In this document: piece after piece, positions 11,204 to 22,822 of the stretch
How positions within the stretch are numbered: the first letter of the stretch is position 1
Layout: every line of letters begins with the position of its first letter
From: Psychrobacter sp. JCM 18901
GTDB lineage: Bacteria; Pseudomonadota; Gammaproteobacteria; Pseudomonadales; Moraxellaceae
Assembly (NCBI RefSeq): GCF_000586435.1
Contig: NZ_BAWH01000012.1
Location: forward strand, 1 to 64,000
DNA: 64,000 nucleotides
Reading direction: 5' to 3'
The notes under the pieces: model-generated
Database searches by the model: none
What the model saw: only the letters and a program-made list of their open reading frames with translations
Told to the model about the DNA's origin: nothing
Position numbers and translations under genes: made by a program

Positions 11204-12556
11204 ATGATTACCATCAAAAAAGGTTTGGATTTGCCCATCACTGGTGAACCCTCCCGCGAGATATCTGAGCACCAACCGACACATGTAGCACTTGTTGGCT
11301 ATGATTATGTGGGTATGAAGCCCACTATGAATGTCAAAGAAGGTGACATTGTAGCCAAAGGTCAGCCCGTTTATGAAGACAAAAAAACGTGTTGGCGTGA
11401 TCTACACTGCTCCTGCTGCCGGTAAGGTCGTCGCTGTTAAACGTGGCGAACGTCGAGTGTTTGAGAGTCTTGTGATTGCGGTCGACCCAAATGGTGAAGA
11501 AGTAGACTTTGAGCGCTATGACTCACAGCAGCTTGCTGACCTAGACTCTGAAGTCGTTGAAACCCAACTGATTGCCTCTGGCGAATGGACGGCGTTCCGT
11601 ACGCGTCCTTATAGCCGCGCACCCGAAATCGGCGCTCGTCCACATGCCATCTTTGTCACAGCAATGGATACCAATCCACTTGCCTTTGACCCGATGCTTG
11701 TGATCAATGAGCAGCTACAAGCGTTCAATGATGGACTTGCTGTATTATCTACGCTTAGTCCAAAGACCTTTGTCTGCCATCATGGCGATACCCAACTGAC
11801 GCCAGTTGCAAAGACTGCAGCGAATAACGTCACTGAGTATCATGGTTTTGCTGGTAAGCATCCAGCTGGTCTTGCTGGTACGCACATTCACTTTTTGCAT
11901 CCTATCAGCCGCGGTGTGACCGTATGGACGATTGGTTATCAAGACGTGATTGCCATCGGTAAATTGTTCACGACAGGCCGTCTATATACGCGCCGCATGG
12001 TGAGCTTGGCAGGTCCTGCTGTCACCAACCCGCATTTGGTTATGACTGAGCGCGGTGCTGATATCACTGCATTGACCAAAGGTAAGTTGGCTGCTGGCGA
12101 GAACCGTATCATTTCAGGTTCAGTATTGTCTGGTCGCAAAGTGTTTGAAAACATCGCCTATCTGGGTCGTTTTCACAATCAGATCAGCGTATTGACTGAA
12201 GGTCGTGAGCGTCCTGCGTTCCATTTCTTTACTCCAGGTAAAAACCGCTTCTCAAAACTGCCTATCTATATTTCGCAGTTCTTTGGTGGCAAAAAGTACA
12301 ACTTTACTACGACAAGTAACGGCTCACCACGAGCGATGGTACCAATCGGTGTCTATGAAGAAGTCATGCCACAAGATTACCTACCAACTCAATTACTACG
12401 TGCATTGATCGTCGAAGACATCATTAGTGCCGTAGATTTGGGTGTGCTTGAACTGGACGAAGAAGATTTGGCACTATGCACCTTTGTATCTCCTGGCAAA
12501 TATGAATTCGGTGATATTTTGCGTGATAACTTAACGCGCATTGAGCTGGAGGCTAA
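11204..12556 (+). CDS. nqrA: Na+-NQR subunit A (frameshifted)
   Basis: Peripheral cytoplasmic subunit of the sodium-pumping NADH:ubiquinone oxidoreductase, associated with quinone binding. The repaired protein is about 450 residues. It begins [17 protein letters not shown] and contains the conserved [17 protein letters not shown] and [18 protein letters not shown]. An A-run of seven at 11381-11387 should be six ([17 protein letters not shown]). At the 3' end, GAGGCTAA at 12549-12556 probably lacks a G, because the family ends IELEG plus stop. Without that base the frame runs 90 bases into nqrB. First gene of the nqr operon. Confidence 0.93.
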
Positions 12557-12561
12557 CCACG

Positions 12562-13797
12562 ATGAAATTTTTACACAATATGTTCGATCGTATGGAGCCA
12601 TCTTTCACCAAAGGCGGCAAACACGAAAAGTACTACGCTATTTTTGAGATGTTTGATACGTTCTTACGTCAACCAAGCTCAACCACTTATGCGTCATCAC
12701 ATGTACGTGACGGGATTGATCTAAAACGTATTATGATTACCGTATGGCTATGTACCTTCCCAGCGATGTTTTGGGGTATGTACAACATTGGTCATCAAGC
12801 ACTAACCGCTATCGCTCAGCTTGGCTTGCAGCCTGAAGGCTGGCGTACTGTGATCACTAGCATGGCAGGCTATAACCCAGATAGTATCTGGGCAAGTTTC
12901 GTGTATGGTGCGATGCAGTTTTTGCCTATTTATATCGTGACGTTTGCGGTAGGTATTCTCTGTGAGATTATCTTTGCTGTCGTCCGTGGACACGAAGTTA
13001 ACGAAGGTTTCTTTGTGACTTCAGTTCTATTTGCATTATGTCTACCACCTGATATTCCTTTATGGCAAGTTGCTCTAGGTATTATCTTCGGTGTAGTCGT
13101 CGCAAAAGAAGTGTTCGGTGGTACTGGTAAAAACTTCCTTAACCCTGCCCTATCGGGTCGTGCATTCTTATACTTTGCTTATCCAGCCTATATGTCTGGT
13201 GACTCAGTATGGACAGCAGTAGATGGTTTCTCAGGCGCGACACCACTTGGCCTTGCAGCACTTGGTGTGGTTCCTCAGGACTTCGTCGACGTCTATGGTA
13301 ATGCCATCACGTGGAGTGATGCATTCTTAGGTAACATGCAAGGTAGTATCGGTGAAGTATCGACGCTAGCTATCCTAATGGGCGCTGCAGTGTTGCTATG
13401 GACGCGTATCGCTTCTTGGCGCATTATGGCAGGTTGTGTGGTCGGTCTGATTGCGACGTCTCTTGTATTCAACATGATTGGCTCTGAAGACAACATGATG
13501 ATGAGCTTGCCGTTCTACTGGCACTTAGTTATCGGTGGCTTTGCTTTCGGTGCTGTATTTATGGCAACCGATCCAGTATCAGCTGCACATACAAACAAAG
13601 GCCGCTGGGCTTACGGTATCTTGATTGGTTTTATGACCGTATTGATTCGCGTCATCAATCCTGCTTTCCCAGAAGGCATCATGTTGGCCATTCTATTCGC
13701 CAACTTATTTGCTCCATTGTTTGATTACTTTGTGACTCAAGCAAATATCAAACGCCAAACCGCTCGGAGGGTTCGCTATGTCCAAGCCCAAAAGTAA
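12562..13797 (+). CDS. nqrB: Na+-NQR subunit B
   Basis: Integral membrane subunit that carries covalently bound FMN and riboflavin and takes part in Na+ transport. 411 residues with about ten hydrophobic helices. The flavinylation motif is visible as [10 protein letters not shown]; the Thr in SGAT is the site to which ApbE attaches FMN. The conserved [15 protein letters not shown] precedes it. The start is the ATG at 12562, nine bases after a perfect GGAGG, not the upstream TTG. Its end overlaps nqrC by 20 bases. No frame break. Confidence 0.96.
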   Translation: MKFLHNMFDRMEPSFTKGGKHEKYYAIFEMFDTFLRQPSSTTYASSHVRDGIDLKRIMITVWLCTFPAMFWGMYNIGHQALTAIAQLGLQPEGWRTVITSMAGYNPDSIWASFVYGAMQFLPIYIVTFAVGILCEIIFAVVRGHEVNEGFFVTSVLFALCLPPDIPLWQVALGIIFGVVVAKEVFGGTGKNFLNPALSGRAFLYFAYPAYMSGDSVWTAVDGFSGATPLGLAALGVVPQDFVDVYGNAITWSDAFLGNMQGSIGEVSTLAILMGAAVLLWTRIASWRIMAGCVVGLIATSLVFNMIGSEDNMMMSLPFYWHLVIGGFAFGAVFMATDPVSAAHTNKGRWAYGILIGFMTVLIRVINPAFPEGIMLAILFANLFAPLFDYFVTQANIKRQTARRVRYVQAQK

Positions 13798-14681
13798 TAA
13801 CGCGAAAACCATCAGTGTGGCTTTGACGCTATGCTTGGTGTGTTCAGTGTTGGTCTCAGCAGTGGCTGTTGGTCTAAAGCCTGCGCAAGTCGAAAACGCA
13901 CGTTTAGATCGCAACAAAAACATCTTAGTCGCGGCTGATATGTATGACGCTGAGTCTGATACAGCAGATGATGTTGCCGAACGTTTTAAAGATTTTGAAG
14001 TAAAAATCATTGATTTAAACGAAGGTACTTATCTCGATGACGATGCGCTAAAAACTGCTGGCATCCCTGATCGTAATGCTTATGACGCCAGTCAAGCGAC
14101 AAAAAAACCAAGCTCTAAGTGAAGACTTGGGTGACAACGATCCTGCTGGTATTGGTCGTAAGCCAAAATATGCCAAGGTCTATGTCAAAAATGATGACGC
14201 CGGTCAACCAGAAACGGTTGTATTGCCAATTCAGGGCTACGGTCTATGGGGCACTATCTATGGTTTCTTAACGCTCGAAAGTGATATGAACACTATCAAA
14301 GGTATCAGTTTCTACGAGCATAAAGAAACCCCAGGTCTTGGCGCTCGTATCGAAGAGCCAGAGTGGCGTGCAAAGTGGAGCGGTATCGAGTCTTATGACG
14401 AGAATGGTAACGTTGCCACTGGTGTAACCAAAGCTGGTAACCCAAAAGAGAACTGGGTTGATGGCATCAGCGGTGCAACATTGACTAGCCGCGGCGTCAG
14501 CAACATGATTCAGTTTTGGTTAGGTGAGCAAGGTTATAAGCCTTATCTAGATACGCTACGCGAAAAGAGCGGCCAAACGGTTGAAGGTGCAGACACGCAA
14601 GCAAATCAATCAAAGCCGGCAGCTCAACCTAAAACCGAATTGGCAGCCAAGCTACCAGTAGCAAATGGCAAGGAGGCATAA
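13778..14681 (+). CDS. nqrC: Na+-NQR subunit C (one frameshift)
   Basis: Membrane-anchored FMN-binding subunit. The repaired length is about 300 residues, longer than the roughly 260 usual in Vibrio because of a C-terminal Gln/Ala/Lys-rich tail. One N-terminal transmembrane helix ([20 protein letters not shown]) is followed by a periplasmic domain with [17 protein letters not shown] and the flavinylation motif [14 protein letters not shown]. An A-run of seven at 14101-14107 should be six ([17 protein letters not shown]). Starts inside nqrB. Confidence 0.95.
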
Positions 14682-14682
14682 C

Positions 14683-15354
14683 ATGGCTGACACTAAAAGC
14701 ATTTTAACCACGCCTATCTTTGATAATAACCCTATTGCCCTACAGATCCTTGGTATCTGTTCGGCATTGGCTGTCACCACCAGCATGGCTAACGCTATGG
14801 TCATGTGTGTGGCATTGACCTTGGTAACGGCATTTTCAAGCTTCTTTATCTCGATTATCCGTAAGCAGATTCCATCAAGCATTCGTATCATCGTACAGAT
14901 GACGATTATTGCTTCGTTGGTTATCTTGGTTGATCAGGTACTAAAAGCAGTGGCTTATGACGTCAGTAAAGGTTTGTCAGTTTTCGTTGGTCTGATTATC
15001 ACTAACTGTATCGTTATGGGCCGTGCTGAAGCATTTGCTATGAGCAACCCACCAGTCCCAAGCTTTTTAGATGGTATTGGTAACGGTCTTGGTTACTCAG
15101 CAGTATTACTATTCGTTGCAACTATCCGTGAGCTATTGGGTGCTGGTACTTGGTTCGGTATTACGATTCTACAGCCAGTCACTGATGGCGGTTGGTACAT
15201 ACCAAACGGTCTATTACTGTTACCACCATCAGCGTTCTTTATCATTGGTTTGTTCATCGCTGTTGTCCGTATCTGGAAACCAGAACAAGTTGAAGAAGCT
15301 GAGTTTGTAATGAAGCCGCAGTCTAAAGGCATGGCACATGGAGGCGGTCACTAA
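14683..15354 (+). CDS. nqrD: Na+-NQR subunit D
   Basis: Integral membrane subunit, 223 residues with about six helices; with NqrE it forms the paired core that binds an Fe-S centre in the membrane. The conserved [20 protein letters not shown] and [14 protein letters not shown] are present. The start is the ATG at 14683, seven bases after AGGAGG; the in-frame ATG at 14665 lies within the end of nqrC. The stop overlaps the start of nqrE (TAATG). Confidence 0.97.
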   Translation: MADTKSILTTPIFDNNPIALQILGICSALAVTTSMANAMVMCVALTLVTAFSSFFISIIRKQIPSSIRIIVQMTIIASLVILVDQVLKAVAYDVSKGLSVFVGLIITNCIVMGRAEAFAMSNPPVPSFLDGIGNGLGYSAVLLFVATIRELLGAGTWFGITILQPVTDGGWYIPNGLLLLPPSAFFIIGLFIAVVRIWKPEQVEEAEFVMKPQSKGMAHGGGH

Positions 15355-15962
15355 TGGGACATTATGTTAGTTTATTTATAACCTCAGTCTTTATTGAGAA
15401 CATGGCGCTTGCCTATTTCTTAGGCATGTGTACTTTTTTGGCCGTATCCAAAAAAGTCTCTACAGCGATTGGTCTAGGTGTTGCAGTTGTTGTCGTGATG
15501 GCAATTACCGTTCCACTAAATAATTTACTATTCCAGTTCATCCTAAAAGATGGTGCGCTGGCATGGGCAGGTTTCCCTGATATCGACTTGAGCTTCTTAG
15601 GATTGCTAAGTTATATCGGTTTGATTGCAGCCACCGTACAGATCCTAGAGATGTTTTTGGACAAGTTTGTACCGAGTCTATATAACGCGCTTGGGGTATT
15701 CTTACCATTAATCACTGTAAACTGTGCCATCTTGGGTGGTGTACTGTTTATGGTTGAGCGTGACTATAACTTTGGTGAATCTGTTGTCTATGGTGTGGGT
15801 GCAGGCTTCGGTTGGGCACTTGCTATTACAGCATTGGCGGGTATCCGTGAAAAGCTAAAATACTCAGATATTCCAGCACCGCTACGTGGTCTTGGTATTA
15901 CTTTTATCACGGTTGGTCTTATGTCGCTCGGCTTTATGTCGTTCGGTGGTATGTCCATCTAA
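15354..15962 (+). CDS. nqrE: Na+-NQR subunit E
   Basis: Integral membrane subunit, 202 residues and six hydrophobic helices, homologous to NqrD with opposite topology. Conserved parts include [20 protein letters not shown] and [13 protein letters not shown]; the Cys residues in these two segments correspond to those that hold the intramembrane Fe centre. Translationally coupled to nqrD by a one-base overlap. A 120-base gap follows before nqrF. Confidence 0.97.
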   Translation: MGHYVSLFITSVFIENMALAYFLGMCTFLAVSKKVSTAIGLGVAVVVVMAITVPLNNLLFQFILKDGALAWAGFPDIDLSFLGLLSYIGLIAATVQILEMFLDKFVPSLYNALGVFLPLITVNCAILGGVLFMVERDYNFGESVVYGVGAGFGWALAITALAGIREKLKYSDIPAPLRGLGITFITVGLMSLGFMSFGGMSI

Positions 15963-16084
15963 ACCGCTAAGCTCAAAGCTTTCATTAGCTATTTGACTTA
16001 TTTAATTCATTTATTCGGTAGAGGTTTGGGTACAGCATAGATTATGCCCCCACACCCCTACCCCATAGATTAAGGATACCTACC

Positions 16085-17319
16085 ATGGATTACGCTACGG
16101 CGATTGGTGGCGTTGCTATGTTTACCTTGATCATCATGGGCCTCGTCGCTATTATTTTGGCGGCACGCTCAAGACTGGTCAGTTCAGGCGATGTCACTAT
16201 CCATATTAATGATAATCCCGATAATGATGTGGTGACACCAGCTGGCGGCAAACTACTACAAACGCTAGCGGGCGAAGGTATATTTTTATCTTCAGCTTGT
16301 GGTGGTGGTGGTACTTGTGCGCAGTGTCGTTGCCGCGTTATTGAAGGTGGTGGTTCTATTTTGCCCACCGAAGAAGGCTACTTTACTCAAGGTGAAATCC
16401 GCAATCACATGCGCTTAGCTTGTCAGGTAGCTGTTAAGCAAGACATGAAAATTGAGATTGATCCTGAGTTCTTTGATGTACAGAAATGGGAATGTGAAGT
16501 TATTTCTAACGATAACGTTGCCACTTTCATTAAAGAGCTGGTACTAAAAATTCCAGAAGGCGAAGAAGTAAACTTCCGCGCTGGTGGTTATGTACAGTTG
16601 GAAGCGCCACCGCATGAAGTGCACTACAAAGACTTTGTGGTTGATGAAGAATATAGAGAAGACTGGGAAAAATTCGGTATCTTCAACTATGTCTCAAAAG
16701 TTGATGAGCCTGTTATCCGTGCTTACTCAATGGCCAACTATCCTGAAGAGAAAGGCTCATCAAATTTAACATCCGTATCGCAAGTCCACCGCCACGTGGT
16801 CCTGACGGTATACCACCAGGCAAAATGTCTTCATGGGTATTTAGCTTAGTACCTGGTGACAAAGTGACAGTTTCAGGTCCTTATGGTGAGTTCTTTGCCA
16901 AGAAGACCGAAGCTGAAATGATTTTTGTTGGTGGTGGTGCTGGTATGGCCCCAATGCGCTCGCATATCTTTGATCAGCTCAAACGCTTGAACACTGATCG
17001 TAAGATTAGCTTCTGGTATGGTGCTCGTTCTATTCGTGAGATGTTCTACGTTGAAGACTATGATCAGCTAGAAGAAGAGTTCGATAACTTTGAGTGGCAT
17101 GTTGCACTGTCTGACCCATTACCAGAAGATAACTGGGAAGGTCCAACAGGCTTTATCCATAACGTATTGCTCGAAAACTATCTGAAAGATCATCCAAACC
17201 CAGAAGACTGTGAATACTACATGTGTGGGCCACCGATGATGAACGCTGCCGTAATCGACATGCTACACAGCATGGGCGTGGAAGACGAAAACATCATGCT
17301 TGATGATTTCGGTGGTTAA
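16085..17319 (+). CDS. nqrF: Na+-NQR subunit F (one frameshift)
   Basis: NADH-oxidising subunit. The repaired length is about 411 residues. Order: one N-terminal membrane helix, a [2Fe-2S] domain with cysteines in [14 protein letters not shown] and LACQV, an FAD-binding domain (RAYSMANYP) and an NADH-binding domain ([26 protein letters not shown]). Around 16755-16758 one base is missing; the family reads [17 protein letters not shown] here. The gene starts with its own ATG after the nqrE gap and ends before a terminator. Electrons pass from NADH through FAD and 2Fe-2S to NqrC. Confidence 0.95.
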
Positions 17320-17355
17320 GTTAGAGACTTAATCTGACAGCACAAATCTAAGAAT

Positions 17356-17386
17356 AAAAAAAGAGTCTCAATTGAGGCTCTTTTTT
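17356..17386 (+). terminator. Terminator closing the nqr operon
   Basis: The stem AAAAGAGTCTC / GAGGCTCTTTT (one G-T pair) with loop AATT is followed by six T. It lies 36 bases after the nqrF stop. Confidence 0.85.
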
Positions 17387-17493
17387 GTGCGATTTTTACA
17401 CATAGTAGTGCCTTTGCAGGCTACAAATCTAGCTAGTAGAGTCGCTTTATTATCCTATATTATGGACTATCTAAACTTTGAGAAAGGACTCTT

Positions 17494-18294
17494 ATGAAAA
17501 CGAAATACAAAGATTTGACCATTTGGATTACTGGTGCTTCTAGCGGTATTGGACAAGCATTAGCCGTTGCCTTCGCCAAGCGCGGAGCTAGAATTATTCT
17601 AAGTGGACGTGACAGTGATAAGTTAGATGCGGTCAAAAGCAGCTGCAAACGTGCTAACAAGCATATCGTCGTTCCTTTTGATATCAGTGATGCCAATCAA
17701 GCCAAAGAAGCTTATGACACTGCTAAAGCTCAGGCGGGGAAAATCGACTGGCTCATCAATAACGCTGGTATCAGTCAACGTTCGCTCATCATGGACACGG
17801 CTGAAGAAGTTGAGCGTCAAATCATGGAAATAGATTACTTTGCTCAGACGCGCCTTACTAGACTGGTATTGCCTGACATGATTGCACAAGGTGGCGGTAA
17901 AGTTGTGATGATATCCAGTGTCGCAGGTTTGCTCGGCACCCAATATCGCGGTGCTTACGGCGCAGCCAAAGCAGCGCTGCATATGTGGGCAAACAGCTTG
18001 CGTGCTGAGTTACATGATCAAGGTATCGAAGTAGCCACGATATTCCCCGGGTTTATTCAGACTAATATCTCTATCAATGCGTTGACTGGCGACGGTAGCG
18101 CACAAGGTACGATGGATGAGGCAACCAATAATGGTCTGACTGCGACTGAGTTTGCCAAACAAGTCGTGAAGGCGCTCACCAAGGGAGAGGAATATATTAT
18201 CGTCGCTGGTCGCAAAGAAAAGCTAGCCACACGAGTCAACCGCGTCTCTCCGCCAAAACTCTATAAGCTCATACGTGAGTCACAAGTAAAATAA
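17494..18294 (+). CDS. Short-chain dehydrogenase/reductase
   Basis: NAD(P)-dependent oxidoreductase of the classical SDR superfamily, 266 residues. Visible: the nucleotide-binding TGASSGIG at residues 13-20, NNAG at 89-92, the active-site Ser near 141 and the catalytic YGAAK (Tyr155, Lys159). The closest look is to the DHRS7-like group, but the substrate cannot be read from the sequence. AAAGGA stands seven bases before the ATG. It sits between the nqr operon and apbE with its own upstream gap, so a role in NQR maturation is only a guess from position. Confidence 0.9.
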   Translation: MKTKYKDLTIWITGASSGIGQALAVAFAKRGARIILSGRDSDKLDAVKSSCKRANKHIVVPFDISDANQAKEAYDTAKAQAGKIDWLINNAGISQRSLIMDTAEEVERQIMEIDYFAQTRLTRLVLPDMIAQGGGKVVMISSVAGLLGTQYRGAYGAAKAALHMWANSLRAELHDQGIEVATIFPGFIQTNISINALTGDGSAQGTMDEATNNGLTATEFAKQVVKALTKGEEYIIVAGRKEKLATRVNRVSPPKLYKLIRESQVK

Positions 18295-18417
18295 TCCGCT
18301 CAACCGAACGAATTGTCGCTGAATGGTGCCTTCATTAGTATTTTTGGGTTCAAGGGGTGTAAAATAAGCGTGGCTTGTTTTACACCCTACTCATTTCTAC
18401 GCCATACCGAAAATATT

Positions 18418-19571
18418 ATGAAAAACACTATATCCAGCTTATCTTCCAAAAAACCTCCGCACCTTACCTTAGCAGGCGTCATCAGCTTGCTAGTATTTTA
18501 GGTCTCAGCGCTTGCCAGCAAACCCCAGACTATAACTATCTGATCGGTGAGACGATGGGAACGAGCTATCATATTAGCTATCAGTTGCCTGATGATGCGG
18601 ACGAAGCTGCCATACAAGCTGCGGTAGACGAGCGCCTAAAACAAATTAACGATAGCATGTCTACTTATCAAAACGACTCAACGATATCTACATTCAATCG
18701 TTTGGGCAAAGACAAACCTATCACTATCGATGCTGATTTTAGTCGTGTGCTAGATGTCTCGCAAATTGTCTATCAGCAATCAGGCGGTGCTTTTGACCCT
18801 ACCGTTATGCCACTCGTAAACACCTGGGGCTTTGGAAGTACCATGACGGTCGAGCGTTTACAAAGTCCACCGACCGCAGTAGAGATTGCTCAAGCCAAAG
18901 CATTGGTCGATTTTGAGAGCATCATAAAGAAAGACGACACCATCTATAAGACCAAAGACGGCGTTGGTTTAGATTTTTCTGCCGTTGCCAAAGGCTATGG
19001 CGTCGATGTCATCGCTGATGTGTTGAGAGATGATTACCAGATTCGTAACTATATGGTTGAGATCGGCGGTGAAATTGCCACCTCTGGTGTGAACAACCAG
19101 CAGCAGCCATGGCAAATTGCGATTGACGCTCCTATTGAAGGCAGCACGGTCAGCGAACGCCAAACCGTATCTGCTATTCGCCAGCCCAAGAATACGGCTA
19201 GTCAAATGCATTTAGCGACCTCTGGCAACTATCGTAACTCTGTCATATTCGATGGCAAACGCTATAGCCATACTATCGATCCGACAACGGGCAACCCTAT
19301 TGCAGGCGGCGCACCTTCAGTCACTGTCGCAGCTGATTCGGTTGCATTAGCGGATGCGTGGGCAACTGCCCTTACCGCGATGCCTTATCACAAAGCACTA
19401 GACCTCGCTAAAACGCAAAATCTGGCGGCCATGTTTGTGGTACTAGCTGACGATGTAAAGGCAAAAGGTTCTAATGATATGTCCAACGAAGCTGCTGACG
19501 ATGATATTGACGACTGGCAGGTGGTACAGACACCAGCGATGAAAGCGTTACGTGCTGATAAAAAGCTTTAA
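18418..19571 (+). CDS. apbE: FAD:protein FMN transferase, lipoprotein (one frameshift)
   Basis: Transfers FMN from FAD onto the Thr of SGAT motifs; here the expected targets are NqrB and NqrC. The repaired length is about 384 residues. A signal peptide ends in a lipobox LSAC, giving a lipoprotein facing the periplasm. Core motifs: MGTSYHISY, GGAFDPTVMPLVNTWGFG, LDFSAVAKGYGVD, GGEIATSG and SHTIDPTTGNPI. The frame breaks in the signal peptide at 18496-18499 (TTTT, five needed); repair gives LLVFLGLSAC. Without repair the lipobox is lost. A 200-base gap separates it from nqrM. Confidence 0.93.
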
Positions 19572-19670
19572 ACGTTCTCCAAGCTCTAGATGGCACACTC
19601 TAAAAGCCACTGGTAAGTGATAGATGTGAAACAAGAGAATACGTTAACGCTCAACGAGCCGCACTAAAAT

Positions 19671-19680
19671 TTGCTATACT
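19671..19680 (+). promoter_or_regulatory. Extended -10 promoter candidate for nqrM
   Basis: TTGCTATACT about 95 bases before the nqrM start. The same ten bases precede avtA, and a near match precedes thrS. Confidence 0.45.
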
Positions 19681-19772
19681 ATTATACAGTTGTTATTAAC
19701 GGTGCTTAGCTGCCATAAACTTAGGTAACACCACTAATAACTGCCCTATTTTTTTAAAATGAGGTTTCCTCT

Positions 19773-20018
19773 ATGCTTAGCCAACTGCTTCCTATGCTTG
19801 CCATTACTTTCACCGTATTTGTCCTATTCTTCATTTTTATGGGCATCGGTTATATGGTCAAAAAAAAGCCGCTTAGAGGATCTTGTGGCGGTGTTGCCAA
19901 ATTGATGGGCGATGAAAATTGCTCGTTTTGTGGTAATGATCCCAATAAGTGCGATTCACTAATCGCTGAACAGCAAGAGAATGCATTGAGAGCTGCTCAA
20001 TTGGGTAAATCGGTTTAA
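19773..20018 (+). CDS. nqrM: Na+-NQR maturation protein NqrM
   Basis: 81 residues: one N-terminal membrane helix (ITFTVFVLFFIFMGIGYMV) followed by a cytoplasmic part with four cysteines in GSCGG, CSFCG and NKC. NqrM (DUF539) is required to insert the Fe centre between NqrD and NqrE. Its presence near apbE and nqrA-F completes the set needed for a working pump. AGGTTTCCTCT precedes the ATG. A strong terminator follows. Confidence 0.95.
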   Translation: MLSQLLPMLAITFTVFVLFFIFMGIGYMVKKKPLRGSCGGVAKLMGDENCSFCGNDPNKCDSLIAEQQENALRAAQLGKSV

Positions 20019-20070
20019 TAGCCTATTGGTTACCATACGCTGGTAGCATTTACCTGACATATGTTCTTAT

Positions 20071-20115
20071 AATAGCGTCAAGTCATTCAAAAGTGACTTG
20101 GCGCTATTTTTATTG
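20071..20115 (+). terminator. Terminator after nqrM
   Basis: A long stem, AATAGCG-CAAGTCA paired with TGACTTG-GCGCTATT, is followed by TTTTATT. Confidence 0.85.
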
Positions 20116-20414
20116 TGCGATAAGACTATTTATTTAAGATTACTAATTATCGCCATCTCTTATTATCACTGTTCTATAGCCGTAACTCGAAGTAACCACA
20201 CATACATTTTGACTAAGCTGCCTGCCAATTCAGCAAAGTCAGTTCAGTAGATTGTATGTCTTACGCGCTACATATATTTTTCGGTCTAACTTACGATATC
20301 GATTACCGTTTAGGTACGTGTCTGGGTAAATGCTCTCTGGTGTTATTTTATAAGCCGCAGTTTTTTGGCGCTGTTTAATAACGTGTTCTTTTTCGCTGTC
20401 ATCGTTGTGCTGCT
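20116..20414. other. Intergenic region before the MFS gene
   Basis: About 300 bases between the nqrM terminator and the next start codon. I see no gene, repeat or clear promoter in it. Confidence 0.4.
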
Positions 20415-21646
20415 ATGTCTACCTCGTCCAATCTATCTGCTTCATCCAACCTGCCTCCTCACGCTTTACCTTTTGGTTGGTTCTGTGTGCCATGATTCTG
20501 CTAGCCACCAATATGCGTGCACCTATCGTCGCACTAGGTTCTATCGCCCCAGTGGTAAAGGACGCGCTTGATATCTCTGAGTTTCAGATAGGCTGGCTAG
20601 GAGCAGTGCCTATGCTGAGCTTTGCCGTTGGTGCGCTGATTTCCCCAGCAATTGGTAAGCGATTCGGGCTAGAAAACACACTGATTGCATGATTGGGCTA
20701 TTGACGGTAGGGATGATTATCCGTACCGCTATCCCGACGTGGAGTGGGTTTTTAATTGGTACTTTATTGCTTACCCTCGCTATCGGCTTTGCTAATACTT
20801 TGGCAGCACCTGTCATTAAGCAGCGTACCCCGCAACATATTCCGCTGATTACAGGGTTATTTAGTCTGACGATGACCACGGCAGCAGGTATCGTTGCAGG
20901 CGTCGTATTACCGTTATCTGAGCAAGTAGGTTGGCAGTGGGCATTAGGCGGTTGGACAATACTGGGCGTATTTGCCTTTGTCATTTGGCTGTTCTTACGT
21001 GTGCGTTTGGGTTCATCTAACCATCAAGCGGTTATCCCTGCGGCCTTAGGTTCTTCTGAGATCTCTATGTGGCGAACCACCTTTGCGTGGCAGATTGCTA
21101 TTTTTATGGGATTACAGTCATTATTGTTTTATACCGTCGCCAGTTTTTTACCATCGATTTGGGTTAGTAAAGGACTATCTGCCGTCAGTGCTGGACAAAT
21201 GGGCTCTGTATTTCAGTTTATGGCACCGGTTTCTATATTAAGTTTAACTTGGCTAGTCAATCGTGGCCGCCCTATTCAAGCGCTGGCGGTATTTGCTGCT
21301 GTGCTAAATGTCGTTGGCATATTAGGCGTCAGTTATCTATCGACTGACTTGGCATGGCTATGGTCAGGCATGATGGGCATGGGCTGTTCAGCAATTTTTA
21401 CCTTGAGCATGATGCTGTTCTCGATGCGTACTTATACGACCAATCAAGCCAGTGAGCTGTCTGGTATGGCTCAAGCAGTGGGTTATGTCATTGCGTTTTT
21501 TTGGCCCATTGGGCACAGGCTGGCTCCATGAAACAACGGGCAGTTGGAGTGTGCCACTTTTTATTATGCTGATACTGATGATTGTCAACGTCGTGATTGC
21601 TTGGCTTGTTAGTCGTCCAGTGATGGTCGATGGCAAATATATTTGA
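20415..21646 (+). CDS. MFS transporter, CynX/NimT type (three frameshifts)
   Basis: Major facilitator superfamily permease of about 410 residues and twelve helices once repaired. The conserved NMRAPIVALGSIAPVVKDAL near the first helix and GWLGAVPMLSFAVGALISP are typical of the CynX/YeaN (cyanate, 2-nitroimidazole) group; the real substrate is unknown. Breaks: TTTT at 20471-20474 (one T missing; PFWLVLCAM), 20689 (one A missing; NTLIAMIGLL) and a T-run of seven at 21496-21502 (one too many; AFFGPLGTGWLHE). It starts at the ATG at 20415 and ends at 21646. With three breaks it could be a true pseudogene, but the pattern matches the rest of the window. Confidence 0.82.
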
Positions 21647-21941
21647 TTGCTATCAGCCTTTGTTATTCATAAGGCCATAATTGCTAACACGCAATAAAGC
21701 GGCTTTAAATTAACCTTAGGGCAATATAGGTCACTGTCTTATTTTGCTATAGTCAGTTCAATATAACTTAGATACTTAATATAAGCTGGATACTCAATAT
21801 AATCTGGATAAAAGGAAGGTGATTGACAGTACTACCAATAGTAGACTGAGCGAGCCTGACGACTCATCCGACTGATACCGTATCTGATTTAGATAGGATT
21901 TGACTATACCTTGGTTTGATTGCATATAGGACATAACACCC

Positions 21942-22778
21942 ATGATGAATTTCCCTTCTCGTTTTGCTCAGCGCTTGCCTGCTATCGCCATGCTCGCAGC
22001 TGCAATGGCTATCAGTGGCTGTCAGAAAGATGCTGAAACGACATCTGCTGATGATACGCAGAGTACCAGTACTGAAGCGACTAACAGTCAAGCTAGCACT
22101 GCTTCAGTAGCCACTGAAACCGCAGCAACAACTGATCAACAGGTCAAATCCTCATCACTTACTATTTTAGCGCTTGGTGACTCACTGACAGAAGGTCTGG
22201 GAGTGGACAAAGACGACAACTATCCTGCTCAGTTAGAAGATCGTCTGCAAGAGATGGGCTACGCTAATGCCAAGGTTATTAACTCAGGCTTGAGCGGTGA
22301 AACCAGTACTGGGTTGGTCAATCGACTGGACTGGGTGTCGCAAACCAAACCCGACATCACCATATTGACTATTGGTGCTAACGACGCCATACGTGGTATC
22401 GATGTAGCGACAATTGAAGCCAATATTCGTACTGCGGTTAAACATCTGCAAGACAATGGCAGTGTCGTCATCTTGGGCGGTATGTCGATCTATGACAATC
22501 TAGGCAGTGAATACGTTGCGGCATTCTCAGACATTTATCCTCGTATTGCGAAAGACATGAACCTGACGCTTATTCCGTTTTTCTTAGAGGGCGTCGGCGG
22601 TGACCGAGAGCTTAACCAAGCAGATGCGATTCATCCAACCAAAGAAGGCTATGAGATTATCGTTAATAACAATATTCTGCCCATTTTAGAGCCGAAGTTA
22701 GAAGAGCTAAAAGAGTTAAAAACAGCCGATACCGATAACACAGCTACGACTGCTCAAAACAATACGACAAAAAAATAA
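21942..22778 (+). CDS. tesA: TesA-like SGNH arylesterase, lipoprotein
   Basis: SGNH-family hydrolase (thioesterase I / lysophospholipase / arylesterase). 278 residues: a lipoprotein signal (AISGCQKD), a Ser/Thr/Ala-rich linker to about residue 70, then the catalytic domain with block I GDSLTEG, the oxyanion Gly in SGLSGET, GAND and the Asp-His pair in DAIHP. The Thr/Asn-rich tail is low complexity. As in E. coli, it lies beside ybbA-ybbP, but here all three point the same way and are probably one operon (44 bases to the next start). Confidence 0.92.
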   Translation: MMNFPSRFAQRLPAIAMLAAAMAISGCQKDAETTSADDTQSTSTEATNSQASTASVATETAATTDQQVKSSSLTILALGDSLTEGLGVDKDDNYPAQLEDRLQEMGYANAKVINSGLSGETSTGLVNRLDWVSQTKPDITILTIGANDAIRGIDVATIEANIRTAVKHLQDNGSVVILGGMSIYDNLGSEYVAAFSDIYPRIAKDMNLTLIPFFLEGVGGDRELNQADAIHPTKEGYEIIVNNNILPILEPKLEELKELKTADTDNTATTAQNNTTKK

Positions 22779-22822
22779 GACAAACGAGACTACTTAACAA
22801 GACCATTAAACGAGACACTGTA

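Noticed and set aside
12541-12647. nqrA reading 90 bases into nqrB as a true overlap
   Set aside because: The family ends at IELEG; one missing G in GAGGCTAA explains the run-on.
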